Positions 54,601-63,144 are shown, counted from the first letter of the stretch. The stretch: 64,000 nt of DNA from Sphingobacterium oryzagri (GCF_028736175.1 NZ_CP117880.1:1612001-1676000), one strand, 5' to 3'. Program-made: numbers and translations. The notes: a model not told the origin generated them from the letters alone.

Positions 54601-54870
54601 AGTTGCCTCGCCAGCGCTTGTAGCGTCGGAGGTCATGTATTTCATTCCGGGCGTACCATTGATGGATTTTTCCATCGGAATAAGTACAGATTCGGTCAGT
54701 ACGTTGGCACTAGCGCCCGGGTAAGCGATATTGACCACCACCACGGGCGGCGCAATATCCGGAAATTGAGAGATCGGGAGCGAACTGATCGCCAGCAGCC
54801 CCATAAATATGATGACGATCGAGAGGACAATCGCCAGTACCGGTCTTTTTATAAATTTTTCAAACATCAT
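51682..54870 (-). CDS. RND multidrug efflux pump (AcrB/HAE1 family)
   Basis: 1062 residues, normal for the family. N-terminal FIKRPVLAIVLSIVIIFMGLLAI is helix 1, followed by SQFPDIAPPVVVVNIAYPGASA. Twelve membrane helices and two large periplasmic loops are expected. GVVVDDAIVVVEAVHA in helix 4 carries the proton-relay aspartates, and GLLGKNAVLIVEFA in helix 10 the matching Lys. It exports drugs or other toxic compounds from periplasm and inner membrane. Second gene of the adaptor-pump-channel operon. Confidence 0.95.
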   Translation of the reverse strand: MMFEKFIKRPVLAIVLSIVIIFMGLLAISSLPISQFPDIAPPVVVVNIAYPGASANVLTESVLIPMEKSINGTPGMKYMTSDATSAGEATIMVYFDLGTDPSQAMVNVKTRIEQVTNRLPELVQREGLVVSYTSPNMLMYVNVFSKDPNADQKFLYNFANVNVIPEISRLKGVGSAKILGSRIYAMRIWLNPERMRAYNVSTDEVMEAMSQQSIIGTPGRIGQSTGKRSQSLEYVLTYKGRYNKIEQYENIIIRSNTEGENLKLKDIGTVELGSEFYDIYSNLDGLPSASITLKQNYGSNANDVIKEVKSKLEEIKAASFPPGMDYKITYDVSNFLNASIEKVVHTLVEAFILVALVVFLFLGDWRSTLIPTIAVPVSLIGAFMFMQVFGLTINLITLFALVLAIGVVVDDAIVVVEAVHAKMHEKHLPPYHAVIEVIREISGAVIAITLLMTAVFIPVAFMNGPVGVFFRQFSITMACSIVISGFVALTLTPVLCAMILKNNHGKAKKKSPIDKFLDAFNKRFDRLNLRYALFLKKIVNRRLLTFILLAAFSFGIFGIGRTLPSGFIPNEDQGMIYAIVQTPPGSTLERTNDVARQLQKITEHIDGVASVTALAGYEVLTEGRGSNAGTCLIELKDWSEREASVNEIIEELEVKAKEISGATIEFFGPPAVPGYGAAGGFSMRLLDKTNSDDYKELEKVNDEFMSALQKRKELTGLFTFFSANYPQYELEIDNEAAMQKGVNIENAMNNLSILIGSTYEQGFIRFGTFYKVYVQGSPESRALPEDVMKLYVKNNKDEMVPYSSFMKMTKTHGLNEITRYNMYPSSAIKGEPAAGYSTGEAIAAIQEVAAQTLPRGYDIGWEGLTKDETARGNEAIYIFLIVLGFVYLVLAAQYESFILPLSVILSLPAGIFGTFLLLKMMGLANDIYAQVGLVMLVGLLGKNAVLIVEFAMQKHAEGMTIYKAAIEGARVRFRPILMTSFAFIAGMIPMIFAHGPGAIGNRTIGAAAAGGMLLGTIFGVIIVPGLYFIFGSIAGNRKLIKHESDLPLLEEIENPVLEQIKN

Positions 54871-54897
54871 CTACAGATTAGATACGCAATAGGATAA

Positions 54898-55980
54898 CTA
54901 TTCACTTGGCAAGGTAAGAGACGATAATACCGCACGCGGTTGCTTAAAATCGTAAGCTATTTTATCCCCGTTTTGTACTTTACGGATGCCTTCCAGCAGA
55001 ATTTTTTCATCACCTTTTAATCCGCTTTGAATAATATACAGATCGGGCAACTCGGCTTTAACCGTGATAGGCGTCAGCTTCACTTTGCTATCGTTATCAA
55101 CGACGTATACATACTTTTTATCCATGATTTCGAACGTAGCTTTTTGCGGAATGATGATCGCGTGTGGCATTGGAATGGCCATGAGAATCGTACCGGTTTG
55201 TCCGTTGCGCAACAGGTTTTCTTTGTTTGGAAAGGTGGCGCGAAAAGCGATATTACCCGTCTCGTTATTAAAATCGGCTTCGATTGCTTCTACTTTACCC
55301 GGTTGATTGTATACATCCTGGTTGGCAAGCATCAGGCGCACCTGGTCCAGATTTTGTTCGCTTTTATGCGCTTTGTAATTTAAGTACTCGGCTTCCGGCA
55401 CGTTGAAATATACCCACATCGTGCTATTGTCGGAAAGGTTTGTTAGCAGATCGCCCTCGTCAACCAAACTACCCAATTTTAAGTTTAGGTGATCGATGAT
55501 ACCGTCATAAGGTGCTGTAATCTTTGTAAAACCGAGGTGTACGGATGCCAATTCCATCTCGGCTTGTGCTTTTTTTAATTTGGCTTTGGCCATGGCAAGC
55601 TCATTTGGCGCTACAACATTTTTATCGGCCAGCGTCTGGATATTTTGTAATTCAATATTTGTTGCTTCTGTCTCCGCTTCGGCCTTTGCATATTCGGCAT
55701 GGTATATCTTCGGCATGATTTGGAACATCAATTGTCCTTTATGCACATACTGACCTTCATCTACCAGTACTTTTTCGAGATAGCCACGCTCTTGTGAGCG
55801 AACTTCGATGTGTCGAATAGATCGTACCTGGCTAACATACTGTTTTACAATTGTGGTATCGTTTATTAAAGGGGAGGAAACAAGGAAACGAGCGTTTTCC
55901 TCTTTTTCGTTCTCATGGTTGTGACAGGCAGCTACAGAAAATAAAGCCACACAGCCCATAAGCATGATGTTTTTTTTCAT
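54898..55980 (-). CDS. RND efflux periplasmic adaptor lipoprotein
   Basis: 360 residues from ATG 55980 (MKKNIMLMGCVALFSVAAC, lipidated Cys near residue 19); the frame extends 20 codons upstream without signal-peptide character. Domains: the split lipoyl domain (ERGYLEKVLVDEGQYVHKGQLMFQI), an alpha hairpin (about 85-150), the other lipoyl half (GFTKITAPYDGIIDHLNLKLGSLVDEGDLL) and beta-barrel. It links pump and channel and is the first gene of the operon, 27 bases before the pump. Confidence 0.94.
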   Translation of the reverse strand: MKKNIMLMGCVALFSVAACHNHENEKEENARFLVSSPLINDTTIVKQYVSQVRSIRHIEVRSQERGYLEKVLVDEGQYVHKGQLMFQIMPKIYHAEYAKAEAETEATNIELQNIQTLADKNVVAPNELAMAKAKLKKAQAEMELASVHLGFTKITAPYDGIIDHLNLKLGSLVDEGDLLTNLSDNSTMWVYFNVPEAEYLNYKAHKSEQNLDQVRLMLANQDVYNQPGKVEAIEADFNNETGNIAFRATFPNKENLLRNGQTGTILMAIPMPHAIIIPQKATFEIMDKKYVYVVDNDSKVKLTPITVKAELPDLYIIQSGLKGDEKILLEGIRKVQNGDKIAYDFKQPRAVLSSLTLPSE

Positions 55981-56033
55981 ACGAATGTGGGTTCTGTAAA
56001 TAAATAGTTTAAAAAAATAATATAATACGGATG

Positions 56034-56048
56034 TAGGCAAATTGCCTA
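56034..56048. promoter_or_regulatory. Palindrome upstream of the RND efflux operon
   Basis: Perfect TAGGCAA-A-TTGCCTA, 54 bases before the adaptor ATG. It is a candidate operator for a repressor encoded elsewhere, as no regulator gene adjoins the operon. Confidence 0.4.
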
Positions 56049-56134
56049 GTCGTGCTGTGCAGGCGCATACATCGGGCTATACCGTGTATACAGTCGGTGC
56101 ACAAAGATGTTTTTTGAATGGAAATACAGAAATC

Positions 56135-56566
56135 CTAGATGCGGAAATCTTGGTAGAGGATAAACTTTTCATTGTCGAAACAGGTGAGGAGCTGCCTGTC
56201 TGATGTGTTTACTTGCTTGCTATTATAAAGTAAGGAAAATAGGCTGAAGGTAATGGTTTGTTGCAGAACCGCTGCAAATAGGGGTACGGGAACGTTGGAT
56301 TCGGCAGCGCGATTAGCGTCGCTTTCTTCCACTTTCTCATAGGCGCCTTCATCGACGGGATGTTGGGTTTTCTTCTCTTTGTTAAACTCGAGCTTGGCAT
56401 CCACTACTGATGTAACAGATTGTCGTGCAGGGAGAAGTGGTTTTTGGATTCCGAGAACGGCTTGCCTTTGAACAGTCGCAATACTCGCATAAACATTTAA
56501 GATCCCGCCGATATGCAGCACGAGAATTAAAAGAATGGCAGTAAATTGTACGAACCGTTTTGTCAT
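56135..56566 (-). CDS. Hypothetical protein with N-terminal membrane helix
   Basis: 143 residues. One hydrophobic helix (about 7-28, VQFTAILLILVLHIGGILNVY), then a polar region (FNKEKKTQHPVDEGAYEKVEESD), then a moderately hydrophobic segment (LFAAVLQQTITFSLFSLLY). I do not recognise a family. It stands on the same strand as the RND operon, about 155 bases before the adaptor start, with the palindrome between, so it is probably a separate unit. Confidence 0.6.
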   Translation of the reverse strand: MTKRFVQFTAILLILVLHIGGILNVYASIATVQRQAVLGIQKPLLPARQSVTSVVDAKLEFNKEKKTQHPVDEGAYEKVEESDANRAAESNVPVPLFAAVLQQTITFSLFSLLYNSKQVNTSDRQLLTCFDNEKFILYQDFRI

Positions 56567-56886
56567 TTGTGTACAAAAATAAAGAAAACTGCGAAAATTC
56601 GATATTAATTTTTTGTAACATCGATTATATAACGTTGTTTTCGCTGCTTTTAACCTTAAAATTTTATGTTTTTTTAGAAAATGTGATGAAAATTCAAGCG
56701 CTTAACTGTTTTCTAGTCAAATTGTTAACTTCGCATGGATGAGCTTTTCCAATTTTCATTTATTTTACTGATTATCGCAGTCTCTTGCTATCGTATGATG
56801 TGTACAAAACATACTTGTTTAAATCTGCCTGCCATGGAAATCATTGCTGTTTTCTGTATCTTCGGTAAGTGTTAATATACTGAATT
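56567..56886. other. Intergenic region between divergent genes
   Basis: AT-rich, no ORF of interest. It must contain the promoters of both flanking genes. TTAACTTCGCATG near 56723-56735 resembles a degenerate -7 element for the plus-strand gene; nothing stronger was seen. Confidence 0.4.
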
Positions 56887-58152
56887 ATGAAAAGTATGTT
56901 GTTTCCATTTAGGGATAAGTCTCCATCGTCATGGATCATGTATGTACGGATGATTTATGTCATGTTGGCTTTGCATAGATTTTGGTATGCAATATTGTTT
57001 GGGTTGCTATTTTTGGCATTCCCGGCGCATCTTGCGCCACAAATCGGTTACGTTGTCCTCAACTTTGTCGCTATTTACTATGCGCAATTATTAGCACTGG
57101 TGATCCACGAATCTGGACATTATCTGGCTGCTCTAATGGTGGGCGAAAAGCCTTGGCGAATAACTCTGGGCAAAGGGCATGTTGCCGCAAAGGTTAACTT
57201 CTTTGGAACCAAATTGGTAATCAATACGGTGATGACGGCGGGCATGGTGCATACCTTATTCCAAAACCATCGTTATGTTAAGCTACGCCATTTTTTTTAC
57301 ATTTTGGCCGGCCCGTTAGCTAATCTGCTGGTAGGCGCCTTATGTTGGCTGTTGGTGCCCTTATCTTTTTCGGTGAGCACGCACATCAATTGGTGGGGCA
57401 TTTTTTTCTTAATGAATATGTTGGCGGGCATCGTTAATCTATTTCCGTTTAAAGTTAAGCTGCTAGGGATGAAAGTAAATTCTGACGGATTGCAATTGCT
57501 GAAATTACCGTGGAAAAATAAAGATGAGCTTTTGAAAAGCACCATATTAGAGCAATGGTTACTTGCCTATGATCGGATTGAAGAGCGCGACTATGTCACG
57601 GCCAGTCATATTTATGAAACGCACTCGTCTGCCTTAGACGCGCATCCTGAGCAAAAGATAAACTTAGGACTTATTTACCTCAAACTGGAACGCTTTGCAG
57701 AGGCCGTCACGATGTGGGAAGCGCTATTACCACACGTTTCCGATAAGCTGCTTAAACCATCTGAAGCCGTGCTGTACAATAACCTGGCCTATGGCTATGT
57801 GTTGCTTGATCGGCTTGAGGAGGCATCAACATATATTAATAAAGCCATTGGAACCAAAACCGGTTTGCCCGTTGTACAACAAACATACGCAGCTGTATTG
57901 ATTGAGCGAGGACAGTATGAAGAAGGCATAGCGATACTGATCAAGGATACGCGTTCGAATTTTGATCAATCTAGTCTTGCTTTTAACGCCATGTACCTGG
58001 CCTGGGCTTATGGCGAACTTGATCAAGCAAAAAAGTCGGCCGCGTATTGGTCTTTCTTCTGCGAAAGCAAAAGCAAGCTTGATGCCGACACCTTATTTTT
58101 GGGAAATCGGATCGAAGGAAAGCTTGCAGCACGGCTAGCTATACATTCTTAG
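56887..58152 (+). CDS. Membrane M50 peptidase (site-2-protease-like) with TPR-like C-terminus
   Basis: 421 residues. Several membrane helices cover about 25-215. The zinc-binding motif HESGH is at 74-78 within LVIHESGHYLAALMVG. A second family region, FLMNMLAGIVNLFPFKV, corresponds to the NPDG-type site but lacks a clear Asn-Pro-Asp-Gly; SDGLQLL a few residues later may serve. The C-terminal half (about 220-400) is soluble and repetitive (INLGLIYLKLERFAEAVTMWE; YNNLAYGYVLLDRLEEASTYINKAI), a TPR pattern. The substrate is unknown. Confidence 0.82.
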   Translation: MKSMLFPFRDKSPSSWIMYVRMIYVMLALHRFWYAILFGLLFLAFPAHLAPQIGYVVLNFVAIYYAQLLALVIHESGHYLAALMVGEKPWRITLGKGHVAAKVNFFGTKLVINTVMTAGMVHTLFQNHRYVKLRHFFYILAGPLANLLVGALCWLLVPLSFSVSTHINWWGIFFLMNMLAGIVNLFPFKVKLLGMKVNSDGLQLLKLPWKNKDELLKSTILEQWLLAYDRIEERDYVTASHIYETHSSALDAHPEQKINLGLIYLKLERFAEAVTMWEALLPHVSDKLLKPSEAVLYNNLAYGYVLLDRLEEASTYINKAIGTKTGLPVVQQTYAAVLIERGQYEEGIAILIKDTRSNFDQSSLAFNAMYLAWAYGELDQAKKSAAYWSFFCESKSKLDADTLFLGNRIEGKLAARLAIHS

Positions 58153-58298
58153 CATGAGTGGAAAGCGATGCGCGTTCGGTTATACCTGGATGACGATGTA
58201 GGTTGTGGCTCTTGGCAGCTGTTGGCTGATAAAATTTTTAAAAAAAAATTGTAACCTTATTTGAGGCGGCGCCCACTAATCTATAAAAGCTAGAAAAT

Positions 58299-58637
58299 AT
58301 GGAAAGAACATTAGCCGTCTTTATTCCGATCGCATTATTTATCTGCGTGACCTTGTGTGTGTATTTTGTAACCCGTTTTAGGTATGAAGCTATTACAAAA
58401 TTGGGGGGACCGATTCCGAAAAGTCCGAGTACAAAGCATTCGTGGAAACGCCCAGGCATTGTCGTTGTAGGCTCTGGTTTGGGTTTATTAGTAACCGGTA
58501 TCCTGTTGACCGTAGGCATTATTCAGGATAACGATTGGATTGGTTTGTTTATCGTAGGAACGATAACCTTATTTGTTGGTGTATCCATTATCGTGGCAGA
58601 TAAACTGGGCGACAAAGAAAACGAAATTGATGGATAA
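58299..58637 (+). CDS. Small two- or three-helix membrane protein (DUF6249-like)
   Basis: 112 residues. A first helix at about 5-25 (LAVFIPIALFICVTLCVYFV), then a loop with KHSWKRPG and two further helices (GIVVVGSGLGLLVTGILLTVGII; IGLFIVGTITLFVGVSIIVA). It resembles DUF6249 proteins encoded beside ECF sigma genes in Bacteroidota. Its last codons overlap the sigma factor start by 8 bases (ATGGATAA), so they are co-translated; a regulatory role is plausible. Confidence 0.78.
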   Translation: MERTLAVFIPIALFICVTLCVYFVTRFRYEAITKLGGPIPKSPSTKHSWKRPGIVVVGSGLGLLVTGILLTVGIIQDNDWIGLFIVGTITLFVGVSIIVADKLGDKENEIDG

Positions 58638-59181
58638 GCTTTACATCGATAAAGTCTTAGCGGGAGATCGCCATGCCTTTCGGTATTTTTTAGATACTTA
58701 TAAAGACATGGCGTTCTCCGTGGCCTTATCGCTGGTGAAGCAGGAACATCTTGCAGAAGAGGTGGCACAAGAAGCTTTCGTACAAGCGTATCTTTCCCTT
58801 GCGAATTTTAAGGCCCAATCAAAATTTAGTACTTGGTTGTACCGTATCGTAGTACGCTGCGGATACAAAGCGCTGCAAAAAAACACGCTCCATAACGTGG
58901 AGCTTGATATCGAACTGCATGATGTGCCGTTTGAGAGTAATGTGTTTGATAAATTGTTATTGGAAGAACGCAAGCAACTAATTGCGCAGGCATTGCTGCG
59001 CCTGGCGCCACAGGAAAGCCTCGCTTTGCAGCTTTTTTACCTGGATGAGTTGTCGCTACAAGAATTGGTTGAAATCACCGGTTGGACTATCGCCAATACG
59101 AAGGTTATCTTATTCCGTGCGCGAAAGCGCATGTATCACGAATTACATACGTCAATGAAAGGATTGTATTATGGAGCATAA
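58630..59181 (+). CDS. ECF RNA polymerase sigma factor
   Basis: 183 residues from ATG 58630 (MDKLYIDKVLAGDRHAF); an earlier in-frame start at 58573 lies inside the upstream gene. Region 2 is seen in LAEEVAQEAFVQAYLSLANF and FSTWLYRIVVRCGYKAL; region 4 in YLDELSLQELVEITGWTIANTKVILFRARKRMY. It overlaps the downstream putative anti-sigma gene by 11 bases. Targets are unknown. Confidence 0.92.
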   Translation: MDKLYIDKVLAGDRHAFRYFLDTYKDMAFSVALSLVKQEHLAEEVAQEAFVQAYLSLANFKAQSKFSTWLYRIVVRCGYKALQKNTLHNVELDIELHDVPFESNVFDKLLLEERKQLIAQALLRLAPQESLALQLFYLDELSLQELVEITGWTIANTKVILFRARKRMYHELHTSMKGLYYGA

Positions 59182-59527
59182 GGACGAAAGGTTGAATGAA
59201 TTAATGAAATTGGCAAAACGTGATCTTCCATTTGACGATTTTGAGGATCGTGTGATGGCCAATATTGAAAAAATTGCCGAGGAAAGGGAAACACTATATA
59301 ATTATAAACGATACAGTTTGCTGTTTTTTATTCTCGGTACGTTGTTTGGATTGGCGCTTAACTACTTGTTGGCGGAGTCAATCGAATTTTTGCAGGTCAG
59401 TGAAGGATTTAGACGAATGTTAGAACTGGGTACACAGTTGGTATACGTGCTATTGATCGTGCTATTTAGCGATCGCCTGTTGCGGTTGTTAAAAAGCGCT
59501 AAAAAGGCTAATTACACCGGCCGCTAG
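59171..59527 (+). CDS. Putative membrane-bound anti-sigma factor
   Basis: 118 residues. The cytoplasmic N-terminus (1-45: LNELMKLAKRDLPFDDFEDRVMANI) resembles the sigma-binding part of small Bacteroidota anti-sigma proteins. Two membrane helices follow (about 47-67, YSLLFFILGTLFGLALNYLLA; and 88-105, LVYVLLIVLFSDRLL). Overlap with the sigma gene supports the role. There is no zinc motif. Confidence 0.72.
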   Translation: MEHKDERLNELMKLAKRDLPFDDFEDRVMANIEKIAEERETLYNYKRYSLLFFILGTLFGLALNYLLAESIEFLQVSEGFRRMLELGTQLVYVLLIVLFSDRLLRLLKSAKKANYTGR

Positions 59528-59787
59528 GGAGAAAATGTAGGCGAAAGCACACATCCTTTGCTAAGGCATCATGTGGTTAGATGTAGCTTTCCCTGTATAA
59601 AGAAGCATATATCCTCTAGCCGAAAACCTGCGACTTCTGCTAAAACTATAATAAACTACATCGCTCAGGTTGAAATTTTGCTATTATCGAAGCATGCATG
59701 CAAGAGTCACATCCGCTTACTTGCCTGTCGCAAAAGTCTGTTGCCATCCGCTTTATCCATCTTCACGCAGTGGTTCTCAGGGCGCAC
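59528..59787. other. Intergenic stretch between convergent genes
   Basis: No protein-like ORF or clear terminator was found between the anti-sigma gene and the convergent DUF5808 gene. Confidence 0.4.
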
Positions 59788-59964
59788 TTAAATCTGTAAT
59801 AAAAGATAAGCGACCAGCGCTAGCAGAATTACACTGGAGGCCACAGCCATTTTATGCGCGAAATTAATCGTCCAACCCAAACCACTAGCCTTTTTCGCTA
59901 GAAAGTTTCGGTCATCTTTATTGTAATAAAACATGCCCCATTTATATTTCTCTAAATTATTCAT
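59788..59964 (-). CDS. Small DUF5808 membrane protein (58 residues)
   Basis: ATG at 59964-59962, TAA at 59790-59788. The N-terminal part MNNLEKYKWGMFYYNKDD and KKASGLGWTINFAHKMA match the DUF5808 pattern (YKWGxFYYNxxD, then GLGWTINFAH), followed by a membrane helix AVASSVILLALVAYLLL. DUF5808 occurs alone or at the end of larger membrane proteins; its role is unknown. Its small size makes it easy to miss in automated annotation. Confidence 0.78.
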   Translation of the reverse strand: MNNLEKYKWGMFYYNKDDRNFLAKKASGLGWTINFAHKMAVASSVILLALVAYLLLQI

Positions 59965-60164
59965 AAACGATATAATATTTACCTAATATACAAAAAATAA
60001 ATCAAAAACATGCTTTGTTGGGTCAAAAGTGTAAACTTTTTAATATGTTTTGCATACGATGATATTGATCCCGAAAACACTATCGAAAACTGCCATAACG
60101 CGGCACTTCAATATTCAATGTTTTTTGTTTTTGTTAAAATATTTTTAAAAATTAATTCTTTATT

Positions 60165-60172
60165 TATATTTG
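60165..60172 (+). promoter_or_regulatory. -7 promoter element of the siderophore receptor gene
   Basis: TATATTTG is an exact TAnnTTTG match, 34 bases before the ATG at 60207. No strong -33 element lies at the normal spacing. Control by iron is expected for this gene family; no Fur box was identified with confidence. Confidence 0.4.
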
Positions 60173-60206
60173 GTCTAAATTATTATGTAAAGAGATTTTT
60201 ACAATC

Positions 60207-62591
60207 ATGAAGATCAAAAGTAAAGCACTACTCATCCCATTGATGGGATTTGCGTTGAATGGATATGCGCAATCAGCAAGTATTCGCGGTATCGTTAAAA
60301 CCAATGACAACCATTATGCAACCGACCTTACTGTCGTTTTAAACGATAGTTTGCAGACCAAGGTAGACAATTCCGGCGCCTATCGATTTCCAGACTTAAA
60401 AGCCGGTCGATATATTATTTCAACCAAGCACATCGGGTTACGTGCCCAGCGTGATACTATCGTGTTGGCTGCCGGCGAAAATCGCCAGTTTAATTTCATC
60501 TTAGCTGTTGATAAACATATTTTGCAGGAAGTGGTTGTGGATGGTTATAAGCCGATAGTAGAAACTATCGTATCGCCTACGCTGCGCGTAGAAACACCGC
60601 TACTGGAATTGCCACAAAATGTACAGGTCATTAATGCCGATGTGATGGCAAAGCAGCAGATTTTTAATTTATCAGACGGGCTGATGCGTAATGTGAGTGG
60701 TGTGAGCCGGCTGACGCACTGGAACGATATGTATGTTAATTTGAATATGCGCGGTTCGCAGATTCAGGCTTTCCGCAACGGCATGAACGTAGTTTCCTCT
60801 TTTTGGAGTCCGCTTTCCGAAGATATGTCGGTCGTGGAGCGCGTCGAGTTTGTGAAAGGTCCAGCAGGTTTTATGATGTCCAGCGGTGATCCGGCCGGTA
60901 TTTACAACGTGGTGACCAAAAAACCTACAGGCGTGCAAAAAGGCGAAGTGACTTTTTCGTTAGGTAGTTTTTCCAGCTACAGATCAACGCTTGATCTGGA
61001 TGGCAAGCTTTCGGACGACGGTAAATTGCTTTACCGCTTAAATATTGCTGGCGATACAAAAGGTTCATTTCGTCCTTTCGAAGCAAATAAGCGTTTGGTG
61101 ATTGCACCAGTTTTATCGTATCAATTGGATCGTAAAACCAAAGCCACTTTTGAATATACCTACCAACGCGCAAGCATGACGGATGTCGGATCGACTTACG
61201 TATTTTCGCCATTCGGATACAAAACACTTCCACGGGAAACGACCTTCTCGTCCGAAGCGCTGGAGCCTATGAAGGTAAATGATCATAGCGCATTTTTAAC
61301 CGTAGAACATCAGTTAGATCCAAATTGGAAGTTGACGGCGCAGGGCGCTTACTTTGGCTATAACCAGATTGGCGCGAGTAGCTGGCCATCGAATGTATTG
61401 GCCGATGGTCGTGTGATCCGGAAGTCGGATATTTGGGATGCGATGAGCACGATGGCACTCGGACAGTTGTTCTTGAATGGAAAGGCAAAGACTGGTTCGG
61501 TGACTCATCGAATATTGGCGGGTATCGATATGGGCAGTAAAAATTATTATGCCGATTGGTCTTCTTCTTTTGTTCTGGATTCGGTCAATGGCGGCGAGTT
61601 TGATCCGACAAATCCGGTATACGGGTTAGATTTTCCTTATGTACCATTCGATCGCTCCGTGCCGCTCAAAACACGCGCCGGTGCTGGTGGAGGCGTTATT
61701 AAATCTAACTATACATCGGTGTATGTACAAGATGAGCTGGCTTTCTGGGATAATGCTTTACGGTTGACGTTAGCTGCTCGCTACTCGTCTGTGTCGCAGG
61801 CTTCCTGGGGTGGCAATCCGATCGAGAGCAAGAAAGTTACACCACGCGTGGGTTTATCGTATTCTATAGACCGCCAAACCTCTGCTTATGCTTTATACGA
61901 TCAGTCTTTTATTCCACAAAACGGGTTTTTATATGACGGTACAGCCGTTAAACCTATCACGGGCGATATTATGGAGCTGGGCTTAAAGCGTCATTGGTTT
62001 GCTGGTCGTTTAAGCACGACGTTAAGCGGTTATCAGATTATCAAGAATAATGAAATCACTTCGTATGGTCCGCGACCGGATATGAGTGTCGAAATTGGGC
62101 AAAAGCGCGTGCGTGGTATAGAAGTGGATATTATCGGGCAGATTGCGCCTGGCTTTAGCGCGATTGCGAATTACGCGTTTACTGACGCAAAAATTACCGA
62201 AGTAAATGATGGTGTTGAGGCCTTTTACGTTGGCCAGCGCCTGACGGGTGCAGACAGGCATATTGCTAACGTTTGGCTAGATTATAGTTTGTTGAAAGGC
62301 GCTTTGCATGGATTGAGTTTTCGCGCCGGTATGACCAGCAACGTAGATCGGATCACTGCCTTTTATTCGGAAGATCATCCCGAATGGAACTTACCTAATT
62401 ATCTCCGTTTTGACGCTGGTTTAGGATACACACGCGATCATTTCACCGCCACACTAAATGTGCAAAACCTCGCAGACACCTATTTACTTGCTGGTGGCTC
62501 GTACTACGGCAACTACTTTTCGACACCTGTTTATTCCTGGCAGGCAGACCTGCCGCGAAACTTCCGCTTAACCATGGGGTATAAATTCTAG
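60207..62591 (+). CDS. TonB-dependent siderophore receptor
   Basis: 794 residues with a signal peptide (ending NGYAQS). A carboxypeptidase-like beta domain covers about 25-105 (IRGIVKTNDNHYATDLTVVLN), then the plug of the siderophore type (PLLELPQNVQVINADVMAKQQIFNLSDGLMRNVSGV, VERVEFVKGPAGFMMSSGDPAGIYNVVTKKP) and a 22-strand barrel ending RNFRLTMGYKF. The plug closely follows ferrichrome/hydroxamate receptors. It imports ferric siderophores across the outer membrane; the exact ligand is not known. Confidence 0.93.
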   Translation: MKIKSKALLIPLMGFALNGYAQSASIRGIVKTNDNHYATDLTVVLNDSLQTKVDNSGAYRFPDLKAGRYIISTKHIGLRAQRDTIVLAAGENRQFNFILAVDKHILQEVVVDGYKPIVETIVSPTLRVETPLLELPQNVQVINADVMAKQQIFNLSDGLMRNVSGVSRLTHWNDMYVNLNMRGSQIQAFRNGMNVVSSFWSPLSEDMSVVERVEFVKGPAGFMMSSGDPAGIYNVVTKKPTGVQKGEVTFSLGSFSSYRSTLDLDGKLSDDGKLLYRLNIAGDTKGSFRPFEANKRLVIAPVLSYQLDRKTKATFEYTYQRASMTDVGSTYVFSPFGYKTLPRETTFSSEALEPMKVNDHSAFLTVEHQLDPNWKLTAQGAYFGYNQIGASSWPSNVLADGRVIRKSDIWDAMSTMALGQLFLNGKAKTGSVTHRILAGIDMGSKNYYADWSSSFVLDSVNGGEFDPTNPVYGLDFPYVPFDRSVPLKTRAGAGGGVIKSNYTSVYVQDELAFWDNALRLTLAARYSSVSQASWGGNPIESKKVTPRVGLSYSIDRQTSAYALYDQSFIPQNGFLYDGTAVKPITGDIMELGLKRHWFAGRLSTTLSGYQIIKNNEITSYGPRPDMSVEIGQKRVRGIEVDIIGQIAPGFSAIANYAFTDAKITEVNDGVEAFYVGQRLTGADRHIANVWLDYSLLKGALHGLSFRAGMTSNVDRITAFYSEDHPEWNLPNYLRFDAGLGYTRDHFTATLNVQNLADTYLLAGGSYYGNYFSTPVYSWQADLPRNFRLTMGYKF

Positions 62592-62592
62592 T

Positions 62593-62639
62593 TTTTAGGC
62601 GCCACGATGTGTATGCTTTACGGATCGTGGCACCTAAAA
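62593..62639. terminator. Bidirectional hairpin between the receptor and RidA genes
   Basis: Arms TTTTAGGCGCCACGAT (62593-62608) and ATCGTGGCACCTAAAA (62624-62639) pair with one mismatch. It starts right after the receptor stop codon and serves two convergent genes; terminal A/T pairs provide the U tract. Confidence 0.6.
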
Positions 62640-62673
62640 TGATAGCAATTTGCAATCTTCACCGGAAAGCGGC

Positions 62674-63063
62674 TTACTTAACTACGGTCGCTTCCAATTC
62701 TACCAGCAAGTTTTCAAAAAGTCCGTTTACTTCGATAAGTGAAGTTGCTTGTCGGATGTCGTGTTTTTCAACCCATTGCTGTAAGATGTCAAAATGCTGC
62801 ATAAATTCAGCGGACGACGTCGTATAAATATTGAGGCGAACGATGCCGGCGCACGAAAAATCGGCTTGCTGAATCACTTCTTCTAGATTTTGAATGGCGA
62901 GCGTTAGTTGCATAGCCATATCGCCATCGCTTGTTGTGCCATCGGGATGAATGGCCGCCTGACCTGCGCAATACAGCGTGCTGCTAACGTCCGTAACTGC
63001 TACGGCTTGCACATAGCTTCGTGCATGTTGCCAAGTCCATGGGTTGCTGATTGTTTTTTTCAT
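62674..63063 (-). CDS. RidA-family (YjgF/UK114) protein
   Basis: 129 residues. The fold is shown by VSSTLYCAGQAAIHPDGTTSDGDMAMQLTLAIQNLEEVIQQADFSCAGIVRLNIYTTS and the ending ATSLIEVNGLFENLLVELEATVV. The usual catalytic Arg of deaminating RidA (in the RxNxY region) corresponds to VRLNIYTT, while the later P-x-R-x-T segment is replaced by RQATSLIEV, so imine deaminase activity is uncertain. It follows the Crp/Fnr gene on the same strand after 81 bases. Confidence 0.87.
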   Translation of the reverse strand: MKKTISNPWTWQHARSYVQAVAVTDVSSTLYCAGQAAIHPDGTTSDGDMAMQLTLAIQNLEEVIQQADFSCAGIVRLNIYTTSSAEFMQHFDILQQWVEKHDIRQATSLIEVNGLFENLLVELEATVVK

Positions 63064-63144
63064 ATCGTTGTGTTTTTACAACGACAAAGTTGCGGTGTTT
63101 CCAGGGATCAAACCTGTGACCTACCGCACAAATAAATGAGGAGA

